Positions 14,331 to 22,050 of a stretch of 24,372 nucleotides of DNA are shown in pieces (the stretch's first letter is position 1; the number at the start of each line of letters is the position of its first letter). Source of the stretch: Spirochaetales bacterium. Lineage in GTDB: Bacteria > Spirochaetota > Spirochaetia > ARS1246. The translations under genes were made by a program, and so were the position numbers. The DNA lies in assembly GCA_002688185.1 (NCBI GenBank), contig NZCE01000016.1:1-24372 (forward strand). The letters run 5' to 3'. The notes beneath the pieces were generated by a model. That model saw only the letters and a program-made list of their open reading frames with translations. It had not been told where the DNA came from and ran no database searches.

Positions 14331-17300
14331 ATGAAAGCGCCGCCCGAACAAAAGCATAACACTGCCGCGAGCAATGGAGGGCTCGGCGAGGAAACTCCTC
14401 CCAACAACGGAGGCCGGAAACAGACCACTATCGGTAAGGGAAATTGGAGACTTAAAGCTTCCGTTGATCGGCTGACCGTTACACTCAACTATGACCCGAA
14501 TCGGGACATGGCCAATCCCATTGCCCATGAGATCCTGAAAGCCGCCCGTGAGCTTGGTGTTGTCAAAGAAGGACTTTTTGAAGCGCAAAAGCTCGATACA
14601 ATTCTCCGTGATGCTGAATCATCGGGTACTCCCCTCAAATCATATCCCATCTGTGAAGACGTAGACTCAAGCATCACCGTTGATACTGACGACACAAAAC
14701 TCAACGCGACCCTAAAAGTTAGAAAGGGCCGCGGCGGCGGCAAGCCATTGGTGCTCAAAGAGGTCGGCGTAATGCTCCGGGCGAGTGGTATAAAAGGTCT
14801 CAATTATGAAAAGCTCAAGTCCGACATTCTCGCGTTTTATCGGGGGACAGAGATTGAGTTGTCGGATTACGAGCTTGCCCAGGGAAGGCCGCCTGAAAAG
14901 GGCGAAGATCAAAAGGTCAGTTGGGATGCGGAGTTTTTGTCCGATTCAGCACTGCAGAAAGTCAAAGACTCAGCGGAACATGAGCAGCCGGTAGATGCAT
15001 TTGACGGAATAGAATCAATCGATATGTGCCCGATGGCGGAAGTTCAGAAGGCGGCCTTTGTAAAAAAGGGAGACATTGTCGCAACTCTGAGCCCGGAGGA
15101 TAAAGGGAAACCGGGGGTTGATGTTTTTGGTGAGAGAATTGAGGGGATTCCCGGCAAGAAGGTCGATCTCGAGCTCCATGAAAACAGTGTTCTGAAAAAT
15201 GCAACGGTGGCGTCTGAGATTGAAGGCCTGTTCGAGCTGTGGAAGGCCGAGGGCCGTATCCATATTCGCGTAAGACCTCACAGGGACTCGGAAATCATCC
15301 CGAATATAGCTCAAGACGAGATATCCGCCACTGTCACCCTCTTTCAGGGGTTGGGCACAGGTAGCAGGCTTTCTGTTGAGGATGTACGTCAGGCTTTGAT
15401 CGCACAGAAGGTTGTCAGCGGCATCGACCTCGATGCCGTCGGCGCGGCGATAAAAACGGCCGACTCGGAAGGCTCGGCTGAGAATATAGTGGTAGCCCGT
15501 TGGGAAGAGCCGATTGTAGGGGAGGGCAGCCGAGAAACCCGCGATGACGGCGATCAAAAACGCGAACAGAAACAGGCAACCATCAGCAAAGGGAATTGGC
15601 GACTAACCCTTTCCGACGACCGGCTGACCGTTGTTCTCGATTATGCCCCGAATCAGGACATGGCCAATCCTGTTGCCGATGAGATTCTTGAGTCCGCCGG
15701 TGAGCTCGGGGTTGTCAAAGATGGGCTATTTGAGGCGCAAAAGCTTGATACGGTTCTCCGCAATGCCGAATCATCGGGAATACCCCTCAAATCATATCCC
15801 ATTTGTGAAGACATAGACGGTGGCGTTACCATCGACACCGACGAAAAAGACCTCAAGGCCACCCTAAATGTTCGAAAAGGGCGCGGCGGCGGCAAGCCGC
15901 TCGTGCTAAAAGAGGTCGGTGTAACGCTCCGGGCGAGCGGCATAAAAGGTCTCGATTTTGAAAAGCTGAAGTCAGACATTCTCGAGTTTTATCGGGGAAC
16001 CGAGATTGAGCTGTTGGAATACGAGCTTGCCCAGGGAAAACCGCCTGAAAAAGGCGAGGATCAAGAGATTAGTTGGGATGCAAAGTTCCTGTCGGATTCA
16101 GAGCTGCAGAAGGTCAAAGACGAGGCCGCCTATGAGCAACCGGTAGACGCATTTGACGGAATAGAATCAATCGATGCGTGCGCGATGGCGGAAGTTCAGA
16201 GAGCGGCCGTCGTCACAAAGGAAGAGATTATTGCGACTTTGAGCTCCGAAGATAAGGGTAAGCCAGGGCTTAATGTCTTCGGTAAGATAATCGAGGGGAT
16301 AGCCGGCAAGAAGGTAGATCTCGAGCTTCATGAAAACTGTGTTATGAAAGATGGTACCGTGGTTTCTGAAATCGGAGGTCTATTTGAGCTGTGGGAAGTC
16401 GAGGGCAGTATCCATATTCGTGTTAGGCCCCACAGGGACGCGGAGATAATCCCGTCGTTGGCACAGGATGGTATGTCCGCCTCAGTTTCACTCAAGCAGG
16501 GGCTTGGCACCGGCAGCAGGCTTTCCGCTGAGGACGTACGCCAGGCTTTGATCGCAAAAGAAGTTATCCGCGGCATCGACCTCGATATGGTAGGTGAGGC
16601 GGTAAGAACGGCCGACGCGAAAGGCTCGGTTGAGAATATAGTGGTGGCCCGCGGAAAGGCAGTGCCGGCCGCGGGGGAGAGCAGCCTGAGGTTCCACGTA
16701 AATCTTGCCAGCGGCAAGGGCGTCACCATCAAGGAAAGCGGAAGGGCTGATTTTAAAAATCAAGATCGTTTTACATCGGTAAATGCCGGTGATCTAATCG
16801 CGGAGCTCGTTACCCCTGAGACTATCAGGGAAGACGGGTGGGACGTAAAAGGCAATTCCATAGTACCGGAGGAGGCAAAGAACCTTAATCTCGAAATCGG
16901 AGAAAATATAAATCAGGAGACCGACAAGAGCGGAACGGTCAAACTGATTGCGGCCATGCCCGGAGAGCTTTCCTACGATGGAAAATCGATGTCCGTCATC
17001 GGCGTGCACGTTGTGAAGGGCGATGTGGGTGCGTCCACCGGCAATATTCGGTTTTCGGGTCCGGTAAACATAGTCGGGAATGTGCTGCAGGGATTTTTCG
17101 TTATGGCAACCGGCACCGTCAAGGTTGCCCAGGCCGTAGATAGTGCGCTTTTAGCCTCGGAGAAATCGGTGCATATCCAGCAGGGAATAAAAGGCGGCGG
17201 AAAAGCCGCAATTCGAGCACGAGAGGATATTACCGCCGCGTTCGCCGAGCGTGCAACCCTTATGTCGGTAAAAAACATTACAATTCAAAACTCATGTCTG

Positions 17301-17846
17301 CAGTGTCAGGTAAAATGCAACGGTCGGCTGGCTCTAAAAACTGAAAAAGGCCACCTCGTCGGAGGTCAAGCGAAAGCCCGGGAAGGTGTTACCGTGCAGA
17401 ACCTGGGTTCAAAAAGCGGCGTTAAAACTCTGCTGTCTTTTGGCCAGGACAATTTGATAGGCGACAAAATCGAGCTCGAGGAGAAAGAGCTCGAGGGTCT
17501 AAAAAACGCCGCCATCCAGACCGAATCGCGGATTCGCGTGGCCGAGAAGGAGCATGATCCGGACGAGCTCCGGAGCCATCGGGCAAAAAAGCTGCAAATT
17601 CTCAAGATGACCGAGCGCCGAACCGAGCGACTCTTCTGGCTCAGAGAGAAGTTTGAGCAGCATTGTAAGGCGGAAGTTGAGATAAGAGGCACCGCCTTCC
17701 CAGGCGCGGTACTGGAGAGTCACGGGAGAACCTTTGAAGTAATCAGAGCGATGAGCAAGGTAGTGTTTTTCTTCAATGAACAGAAGGGTATTATAGAAGA
17801 ACGAGCGCTCACCAAAGAAGATAAAAAAAGCGAGGCGGAGGACTAG
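14331..17846 (+). CDS. FapA/DUF342 family protein with a duplicated N-terminal module
   Basis: 1,171 residues from ATG 14331; a TTG at 14313 that overlaps the preceding TGA would add six. Two tandem copies of a module of about 360 residues (about 33-390 and 417-774) are collinear at exactly 384-codon spacing and closely similar (for example KGRGGGKPLVLKEVGV, QPVDAFDGIESID and HIRVRPHRD in both). Each carries the NKGDIVATLSPEDKGKPGVDVFG-like FapA motif. The C-terminal region (about 790-1045) is a beta-helix rich in G-V-V-G turns (GNIRFSGPVNIVGNVLQG), and then a charged coiled coil (about 1050-1115) and a small terminal domain. FapA proteins were named for flagellar assembly in Vibrio and are thought to be cytoskeleton-like polymers. 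The usual family length is 450-700, so this copy is unusually long. It lies between the MinD-like ATPase and lgt. Confidence 0.85.
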   Translation: MKAPPEQKHNTAASNGGLGEETPPNNGGRKQTTIGKGNWRLKASVDRLTVTLNYDPNRDMANPIAHEILKAARELGVVKEGLFEAQKLDTILRDAESSGTPLKSYPICEDVDSSITVDTDDTKLNATLKVRKGRGGGKPLVLKEVGVMLRASGIKGLNYEKLKSDILAFYRGTEIELSDYELAQGRPPEKGEDQKVSWDAEFLSDSALQKVKDSAEHEQPVDAFDGIESIDMCPMAEVQKAAFVKKGDIVATLSPEDKGKPGVDVFGERIEGIPGKKVDLELHENSVLKNATVASEIEGLFELWKAEGRIHIRVRPHRDSEIIPNIAQDEISATVTLFQGLGTGSRLSVEDVRQALIAQKVVSGIDLDAVGAAIKTADSEGSAENIVVARWEEPIVGEGSRETRDDGDQKREQKQATISKGNWRLTLSDDRLTVVLDYAPNQDMANPVADEILESAGELGVVKDGLFEAQKLDTVLRNAESSGIPLKSYPICEDIDGGVTIDTDEKDLKATLNVRKGRGGGKPLVLKEVGVTLRASGIKGLDFEKLKSDILEFYRGTEIELLEYELAQGKPPEKGEDQEISWDAKFLSDSELQKVKDEAAYEQPVDAFDGIESIDACAMAEVQRAAVVTKEEIIATLSSEDKGKPGLNVFGKIIEGIAGKKVDLELHENCVMKDGTVVSEIGGLFELWEVEGSIHIRVRPHRDAEIIPSLAQDGMSASVSLKQGLGTGSRLSAEDVRQALIAKEVIRGIDLDMVGEAVRTADAKGSVENIVVARGKAVPAAGESSLRFHVNLASGKGVTIKESGRADFKNQDRFTSVNAGDLIAELVTPETIREDGWDVKGNSIVPEEAKNLNLEIGENINQETDKSGTVKLIAAMPGELSYDGKSMSVIGVHVVKGDVGASTGNIRFSGPVNIVGNVLQGFFVMATGTVKVAQAVDSALLASEKSVHIQQGIKGGGKAAIRAREDITAAFAERATLMSVKNITIQNSCLQCQVKCNGRLALKTEKGHLVGGQAKAREGVTVQNLGSKSGVKTLLSFGQDNLIGDKIELEEKELEGLKNAAIQTESRIRVAEKEHDPDELRSHRAKKLQILKMTERRTERLFWLREKFEQHCKAEVEIRGTAFPGAVLESHGRTFEVIRAMSKVVFFFNEQKGIIEERALTKEDKKSEAED
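14427..16656 (+). repeat. In-frame tandem duplication inside the FapA gene (unit 1,152 bp)
   Basis: Positions 14427-15504 correspond to 15579-16656 with a constant offset of 1,152 bases; anchors AATTGG at 14442/15594 and GAGAATATAG near 15480/16632 keep that offset, so no net insertion or deletion is seen between copies. Differences are scattered, many at third positions, so the duplication is not recent but both copies are kept under selection. Confidence 0.92.
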
Positions 17847-17848
17847 CA

Positions 17849-18853
17849 ATGCTTGCCTATCTCACATTTCCAAACTGGCTCAAACCTGAAATTATTCCCG
17901 GCCTGCCCCTCCGATGGTACGGGCTCATGTATTTGGTCGCCTTTGGCATAACTTACCTGCTCTTTCGATATCAGATAAAAGAACGAAAGTTGGAAATAAA
18001 AGATGATGAGGTGATGAACTTTTTCTTCTGGATCATTATTGGCCTGTTGGTTGGCGCCAGAGTTATTGCTACCACCGTGTACGACACAACCGGGCGGTAT
18101 CTGCGGAGTCCGTGGCTGATTTTTTGGCCGTTTGATCAGAATATGCGTTTTACCGGGCTGGCCGGAATGTCATACCACGGCGGTCTCATCGGAGTGATTA
18201 TTGCCGTGATTGTCTATTGCCGGGTGAAAAAGCATTCAATTTTGGAATGGGGTGATATGCTCGTGGCCGGCGTGCCCCTCGGCTATACTTTCGGTCGGCT
18301 CGGAAACTTTATCAACGGCGAGCTGTTCGGCCGGGTGACCAGCTCACGCCTCGGTATGGTGTTTCCCACCGCCCAGAGATTTCCCACCGGTGAAACGTGG
18401 GTCCAGGAGACCGCGAGGGCTGCCGGTATGGCGATCGCACCGGATCAGGCAATGATAAATTTGCCCCGCCATCCATCACAGCTCTATGAGGCGTTTTTTG
18501 AGGGGATTGTGCTTTGGCTTCTGTTGTGGTTTGTGTTCCGCAATCGGCGCCTTATCCGCGGAAGCCTGGTGGCGATCTACATTATCGGCTACGGCACGGT
18601 CAGATTTTTTATAGAATATTTCAGGGAGCCCGATATTGGAATCGGATACCCCATCAGATTAATCGATGTGGAAAATCCAACGTATCTTTTTGTTACGCCG
18701 TGGAACTTTACCACCGGCCAGATACTCAATTTTCTCATGATCGTAGGCGGTATCATGTTTTTTCTCATCCAGAGGAAACGGATAAAACGTCTGGCGGCTG
18801 AAGTAGCCAAGGAAAAACTGTCATCTAGAAAGCTCAAGAAAAAGATACGGTAA
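17849..18853 (+). CDS. lgt: Prolipoprotein diacylglyceryl transferase
   Basis: 334-residue inner-membrane enzyme that transfers diacylglycerol from phosphatidylglycerol to the lipobox Cys of prolipoproteins, the first step of lipoprotein maturation. The Lgt signature GRLGNFINGELFGR (149-162) is present, with the essential Arg at 150, and the catalytic-site His in SYHGG (H110). HPSQLYEA lies near 210, and FIEYFREPD near 250 is another family hallmark. Seven hydrophobic segments fit the known topology; the C-terminal tail is very basic (RKLKKKIR). It begins two bases after the FapA stop with GGAGGA overlapping, so it is coupled. Confidence 0.97.
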   Translation: MLAYLTFPNWLKPEIIPGLPLRWYGLMYLVAFGITYLLFRYQIKERKLEIKDDEVMNFFFWIIIGLLVGARVIATTVYDTTGRYLRSPWLIFWPFDQNMRFTGLAGMSYHGGLIGVIIAVIVYCRVKKHSILEWGDMLVAGVPLGYTFGRLGNFINGELFGRVTSSRLGMVFPTAQRFPTGETWVQETARAAGMAIAPDQAMINLPRHPSQLYEAFFEGIVLWLLLWFVFRNRRLIRGSLVAIYIIGYGTVRFFIEYFREPDIGIGYPIRLIDVENPTYLFVTPWNFTTGQILNFLMIVGGIMFFLIQRKRIKRLAAEVAKEKLSSRKLKKKIR

Positions 18854-18870
18854 TCAGTTCTCAGCATATT

Positions 18871-19884
18871 ATGCAAGACAAAATCGAACGAAAGCGCCTG
18901 GCCATCTTGAAAATTCTCCGGGACGAGGGAAAACCCTTTGGCAGTCAACAGATTACCGACCGATTGACGGCGTTGGGTTACGATATCAGCGGGAGGACGG
19001 CAAGGTTTCATCTCCTGGCAATGGACAAGCAGGGCCTGACCGAATACGTGGGAAAGCGGGGAAGACGGATCACCAATCGCGGACTCGATGAGATAACGAA
19101 CGCGCGGGTCTATGAAAAAGTGGGCTTTCTCTCCGCCAGAATCAATCAGATGACTTTTAGTATGGATTTTGATCTCGATTCCCGTAAGGGAAGTCTCATC
19201 GTAAACATAAGTTTGATAAAACTGAATGATCTTTTACCGGCTTGCCCCCTCATAAAGCGTGTATATGAAAAAGGATTCTCTATGGGGGAGCTAATAGCGC
19301 TTTTCGAGCCGGGTGAACGGGTGGGAGAAACCGTTGTCCCCGCCGGATACATCGGCGTGGGGACTGTGTGCTCGATTACCCTCAACGGCGTATTACTTGC
19401 GCATAAAATCCCCGTCAACTCGCGGTTTGGCGGACTCCTCGAGATACAGGAACATAGACCTGTTAGATTTGTATCGATAATCAACTACGACGGCACCAGC
19501 CTGGATCCATTGGAAATTTTTATCAGAAGCGGGATGACCGATTACCTCGGCGCGACAGGAGACGGTAACGGCCTTATTGGCGCCGGATTTCGTGAAATGC
19601 CCGCCGCCACCCGCGCCAGTGTCCAGGATATCGCCGACAGACTCACCAGAGTCGGACTCGGTGGTTTTATGCAGATCGGTATGCCGAACCAGGATGTCAG
19701 CGAAATACCGGTAAGCGAGGGGAATATCGGCGCGGTAGTCATAGGCGGCCTCAACCCCATTGCAATTCTAGAGGAGGCGGGTTTTGAGATACACTCCCGC
19801 GCACTTTCAGGACATGTCGAATATTCGCGGTTATTCTCGTATGAGGAACTGGAAGACCGCGCCCACACCGTGACCGGACGTTGA
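18871..19884 (+). CDS. NrpR-like transcriptional repressor (DUF128)
   Basis: 337 residues. An N-terminal winged helix (about 4-70: KRLAILKILRDEGKPFGSQQ, SGRTARFHLLAMDKQGL, KRGRRITNRG) is followed by one NrpR regulatory (DUF128) domain of about 255 residues (GFLSARINQMTFSMDFDL; YIGVGTVCSITLNGVLLAHKIPV; FGGLLEIQEHRP; LSGHVEYSRLFSYEEL). In archaea NrpR represses nitrogen-assimilation genes and is released by 2-oxoglutarate. The next gene encodes a glutamate synthase-like enzyme whose promoter carries a 24-bp dyad, so control of nitrogen assimilation is plausible. It lies 17 bp after lgt and is probably the last gene of that operon. No clear ribosome site is visible before its ATG. Confidence 0.88.
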   Translation: MQDKIERKRLAILKILRDEGKPFGSQQITDRLTALGYDISGRTARFHLLAMDKQGLTEYVGKRGRRITNRGLDEITNARVYEKVGFLSARINQMTFSMDFDLDSRKGSLIVNISLIKLNDLLPACPLIKRVYEKGFSMGELIALFEPGERVGETVVPAGYIGVGTVCSITLNGVLLAHKIPVNSRFGGLLEIQEHRPVRFVSIINYDGTSLDPLEIFIRSGMTDYLGATGDGNGLIGAGFREMPAATRASVQDIADRLTRVGLGGFMQIGMPNQDVSEIPVSEGNIGAVVIGGLNPIAILEEAGFEIHSRALSGHVEYSRLFSYEELEDRAHTVTGR

Positions 19885-19916
19885 GCAGCAGCTAGCCTCA
19901 TCTCACCTGATATCAT

Positions 19917-19939
19917 CTTTTTCTCATGGGTTGACAGGC
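19917..19939 (+). repeat. Upstream copy of a 23-bp direct repeat
   Basis: Identical to 20160-20182 over 23 bases; both include CTCATGGGTTGACAGGC. The bases beyond each end differ, so the match is sharply bounded. Confidence 0.85.
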
Positions 19940-20159
19940 GGTGCCCAGGCGGAGCTCACGCAAAGCTCGCGGAGCGCAAAAACTTTGTATTCTTATCGAA
20001 TTGGAAGGCTATGGACAGTATTATAGCAACCTATGATGTTTGTGGTATAGCAGATTCTCTGGCATTTAACTCAAGCGTTCTTTTAGAACTTTGCGTCCTT
20101 TGCGAGACTTCTTAATTCCTCCCTTCAGCCATCTACCTACTATTGGAAATTGCTCCCAC
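19940..20159. mobile_element. 220-bp non-coding insertion of the CTTTGCG repeat family
   Basis: It lies exactly between two perfect 23-bp direct repeats, as an inserted element with a target duplication would. Its left end (19947-19966, AGGCGGAGCTCACGCAAAGC) is the exact inverse of the right end of the GxxExxY cassette. Its right end (20087-20107) carries AACTTTGCGTCCTTTGCG, which recurs at 21977-21997. The left and right ends are loosely inverted copies of each other. There is no open frame. A duplication of 23 bases is longer than most transposons make, so another mechanism is possible. Confidence 0.6.
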
Positions 20160-20182
20160 CTTTTTCTCATGGGTTGACAGGC
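20160..20182 (+). repeat. Downstream copy of the 23-bp direct repeat
   Basis: Identical to 19917-19939. This copy contains the TTGACA used as the -35 box of the glutamate synthase promoter. Confidence 0.85.
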
Positions 20183-20203
20183 CCGAGTTGCGGGTGCTAC
20201 TTT
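20174..20203 (+). promoter_or_regulatory. Sigma-70-type promoter of the glutamate synthase-like gene
   Basis: Perfect -35 TTGACA (20174-20179), an 18-bp spacer and TACTTT (20198-20203). The expected start near 20210 sits at the left edge of the 24-bp dyad. The -35 box lies within the 23-bp direct repeat. Confidence 0.6.
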
Positions 20204-20212
20204 TAGCAATCC

Positions 20213-20236
20213 TTTGTGGCAATCAATTGCCACAAA
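20213..20236. promoter_or_regulatory. Perfect 24-bp dyad operator at the glutamate synthase promoter
   Basis: Two 11-bp arms, TTTGTGGCAAT and ATTGCCACAAA, separated by CA. It begins about 10 bp after the -10 box, where a bound repressor would block initiation or early elongation. It is the best candidate site for the NrpR-like protein encoded upstream, although the sequence is not the GGAA-N-TTCC type described for methanogen NrpR. A 5'-leader hairpin is the alternative. Confidence 0.65.
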
Positions 20237-20274
20237 AAATACCTATCGAAAATAAGAGATTTCTGGAGGGTGGT

Positions 20275-21915
20275 ATGGTTCAATATCCCAAAATCAATGA
20301 CGCCCTAGGTACGGTCAACCGGGGCAATCCCGCTGAATCGGGCCTCTGCACCCTTTGCACCGCCTCATGCGAGGGCCGATGTGAGACATGGCTTTCAAGT
20401 ATGCTTGGGAGAAAGATGCTCTACCCGCGGGACTATGGAATCACCACATCCGGCGCATCTGCCATGAACCACATCGGTGCATGTTACGCATCGGTTCGTA
20501 TTCAAGGTTACAATTACGGCGCCATGGGTTTGCCCGGCGGCGTCACCAACAGCGCCGATGACTGCGTGTTCCCCAACGTTTCTCTGGAGACCCAGTTCGG
20601 CAATGAGATCACAACAAAGGCGCGTGTTCCCCTCATGACCGGCGCCCTCGGGAGTACGTTTATTGCTGCAAAGTATTGGGAGTCATTTGCCATCGGCGCG
20701 GCTTTGGTGGGAATACCAATTGTAATTGGTGAAAACGTGGTCGGGATCGACCGGGACGCCGTAATTAGTAACGGGAGAATTGAAAAAGCGCCCGAGTTGG
20801 ACAGAAGAATCGAGACATACCTCAAGTACTACGACGGCTATGGCGCAATTATCGTCCAGATGAACGTTGAGGATACACGCAACGGAGTAGCTGAGTATGT
20901 GGTAGAAAAATACGGTGATAAGGTCATCATCGAGCTCAAATGGGGACAAGGCGCAAAAGACATCGGCGGAGAAATACAGGTAAACGATCTTGATTACGCT
21001 ATATTCTTGAGAAATCGCGGCTACGTCGTGGATCCCGATCCAACATTGCCAGAAGTTCAGGAATCCTTCAAACACCACGGCATCAAATCATTTGCCCGCC
21101 ACAGCAGGCTCGGGTATACAGACCTCTCCTCTCCCGAGAAAGTTCAGGCGGACTTTATGAAGGCCGTCGAGTATTTGCGTGGTATAGGATACAAACGTAT
21201 CACCCTGAAGACCGGGTCTTACGGTATGGAAGCATTGGCGATGTCAATTAAATACGCCACGGATGCAAAGCTCGACCTCCTAACCGTTGACGGTGCCGGT
21301 GGTGGAACTGGAATGAGTCCGTGGAACATGATGGAAACGTGGGGGGTTCCATCTATTTTCCTCCACGCCAAGACCAGAGAGTATGCAGAAATAATCGAAA
21401 AAAAGAGCGGTGGCGTCGTAGATCTTGCACTTGCAGGCGGTCTAGCCCGTGAGGATCATATGTTCAAGGCTCTGGCCCTTGGTTCACCGTATATAAGACT
21501 CATCTGCATGGGCCGTGCGCTGATGATTCCGGGGTTTCTCGGCTCGAATATCGAAGGCGCGATGTTCCCCGAGAAGAAGGGCAAACTCAGCGGTCATTGG
21601 GACAAACTTCCTTCCGCGGTCACCAAGGTAGGCACTTATCCTGAGGAGATCTTTGCCGGATACTATGATGTGCAGCATAGAGTCGGCGAAGAAGAGATGA
21701 AAAACATCCCGTATGGCGCACTGGCCCTTTGGACGCTGTCGGACAAACTTGGCGCAGGTCTCCAGCAGCTGATGGCGGGCGCTCGGAAGTTCTCAGTGTC
21801 GGAGATTACCAGGGACGATCTGGTTGCGGGAAATCGGGAAACACAGGAAGTAACCGGTTTGCCGTATATCACAGAAGCCCTTGACGCAAGCGCCAAAAAG
21901 ATTCTTCAGGCGTAG
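20275..21915 (+). CDS. Glutamate synthase FMN-domain protein (stand-alone, archaeal-type GltB)
   Basis: 546 residues covering the FMN/iron-sulphur synthase part of glutamate synthase without an amidotransferase domain. Near the N-terminus C25, C28, C32 and C36 (CTLCTASCEGRC) can hold an iron-sulphur cluster. The beta-alpha barrel has IIELKWGQGAKDIGGE, LKTGSYGMEALAM, VDGAGGGTGMSP (about 338-349; phosphate-binding loop) and DLALAGGLAREDHMFKALALG, which match the FMN site of the family. It would make glutamate from 2-oxoglutarate with ammonia supplied by a separate glutaminase or from other donors; no such partner is in the window. GGAGG lies five bases before the ATG at 20275; the longer frame from 20143 would cross promoter and operator. 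Confidence 0.88.
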   Translation: MVQYPKINDALGTVNRGNPAESGLCTLCTASCEGRCETWLSSMLGRKMLYPRDYGITTSGASAMNHIGACYASVRIQGYNYGAMGLPGGVTNSADDCVFPNVSLETQFGNEITTKARVPLMTGALGSTFIAAKYWESFAIGAALVGIPIVIGENVVGIDRDAVISNGRIEKAPELDRRIETYLKYYDGYGAIIVQMNVEDTRNGVAEYVVEKYGDKVIIELKWGQGAKDIGGEIQVNDLDYAIFLRNRGYVVDPDPTLPEVQESFKHHGIKSFARHSRLGYTDLSSPEKVQADFMKAVEYLRGIGYKRITLKTGSYGMEALAMSIKYATDAKLDLLTVDGAGGGTGMSPWNMMETWGVPSIFLHAKTREYAEIIEKKSGGVVDLALAGGLAREDHMFKALALGSPYIRLICMGRALMIPGFLGSNIEGAMFPEKKGKLSGHWDKLPSAVTKVGTYPEEIFAGYYDVQHRVGEEEMKNIPYGALALWTLSDKLGAGLQQLMAGARKFSVSEITRDDLVAGNRETQEVTGLPYITEALDASAKKILQA

Positions 21916-21916
21916 C

Positions 21917-21997
21917 GCGCGGGCCGCAGAGCCCATTATCTCTCACCTTTAGATTATTTACGATTCATTTTTCTAAAACTTTGCGTTCTTTGCGCGA
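21917..21997. repeat. Short copy of the CTTTGCG repeat family
   Basis: The left arm GCGCGGGCCGCAGAG (21917-21931) matches 12073-12087 at 14 of 15 positions, and the right arm (21977-21997, AACTTTGCGTTCTTTGCG) matches 20087-20107 at 19 of 21. It lies between the glutamate synthase gene and the next ATPase gene and carries no open frame. It looks like a shorter relative of the element at 19940-20159. Confidence 0.6.
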
Positions 21998-22050
21998 CCT
22001 CTTTATTCCACTTCTTATATGCTATCATAGAGGCTTAGGACACACACCAT

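Larger units (their letters stand above)
19885..20274. other. Control region and inserted repeat between nrpR-like and gltB-like genes
   Basis: 390 bp with no credible gene. It contains a 23-bp direct repeat pair, a 220-bp non-coding element between them, a promoter and a perfect dyad, each listed separately. An open frame running into the glutamate synthase gene from 20143 crosses the promoter and operator and is not used. Confidence 0.7.

Noticed and set aside
14427..16656. FapA repeats as two separate genes or a frameshift
   Set aside because: The reading frame is continuous and the offset is a whole number of codons, so it is one protein with an internal duplication.
20143..20274. Upstream extension of the glutamate synthase gene
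   Set aside because: It would translate across the promoter and 24-bp dyad; a GGAGG-preceded ATG at 20275 starts where the family similarity begins.
7501..22010. CRISPR array made of the recurring CTTTGCG repeats
   Set aside because: The copies are far apart, in both orientations and without regular spacers, and no cas gene is present.
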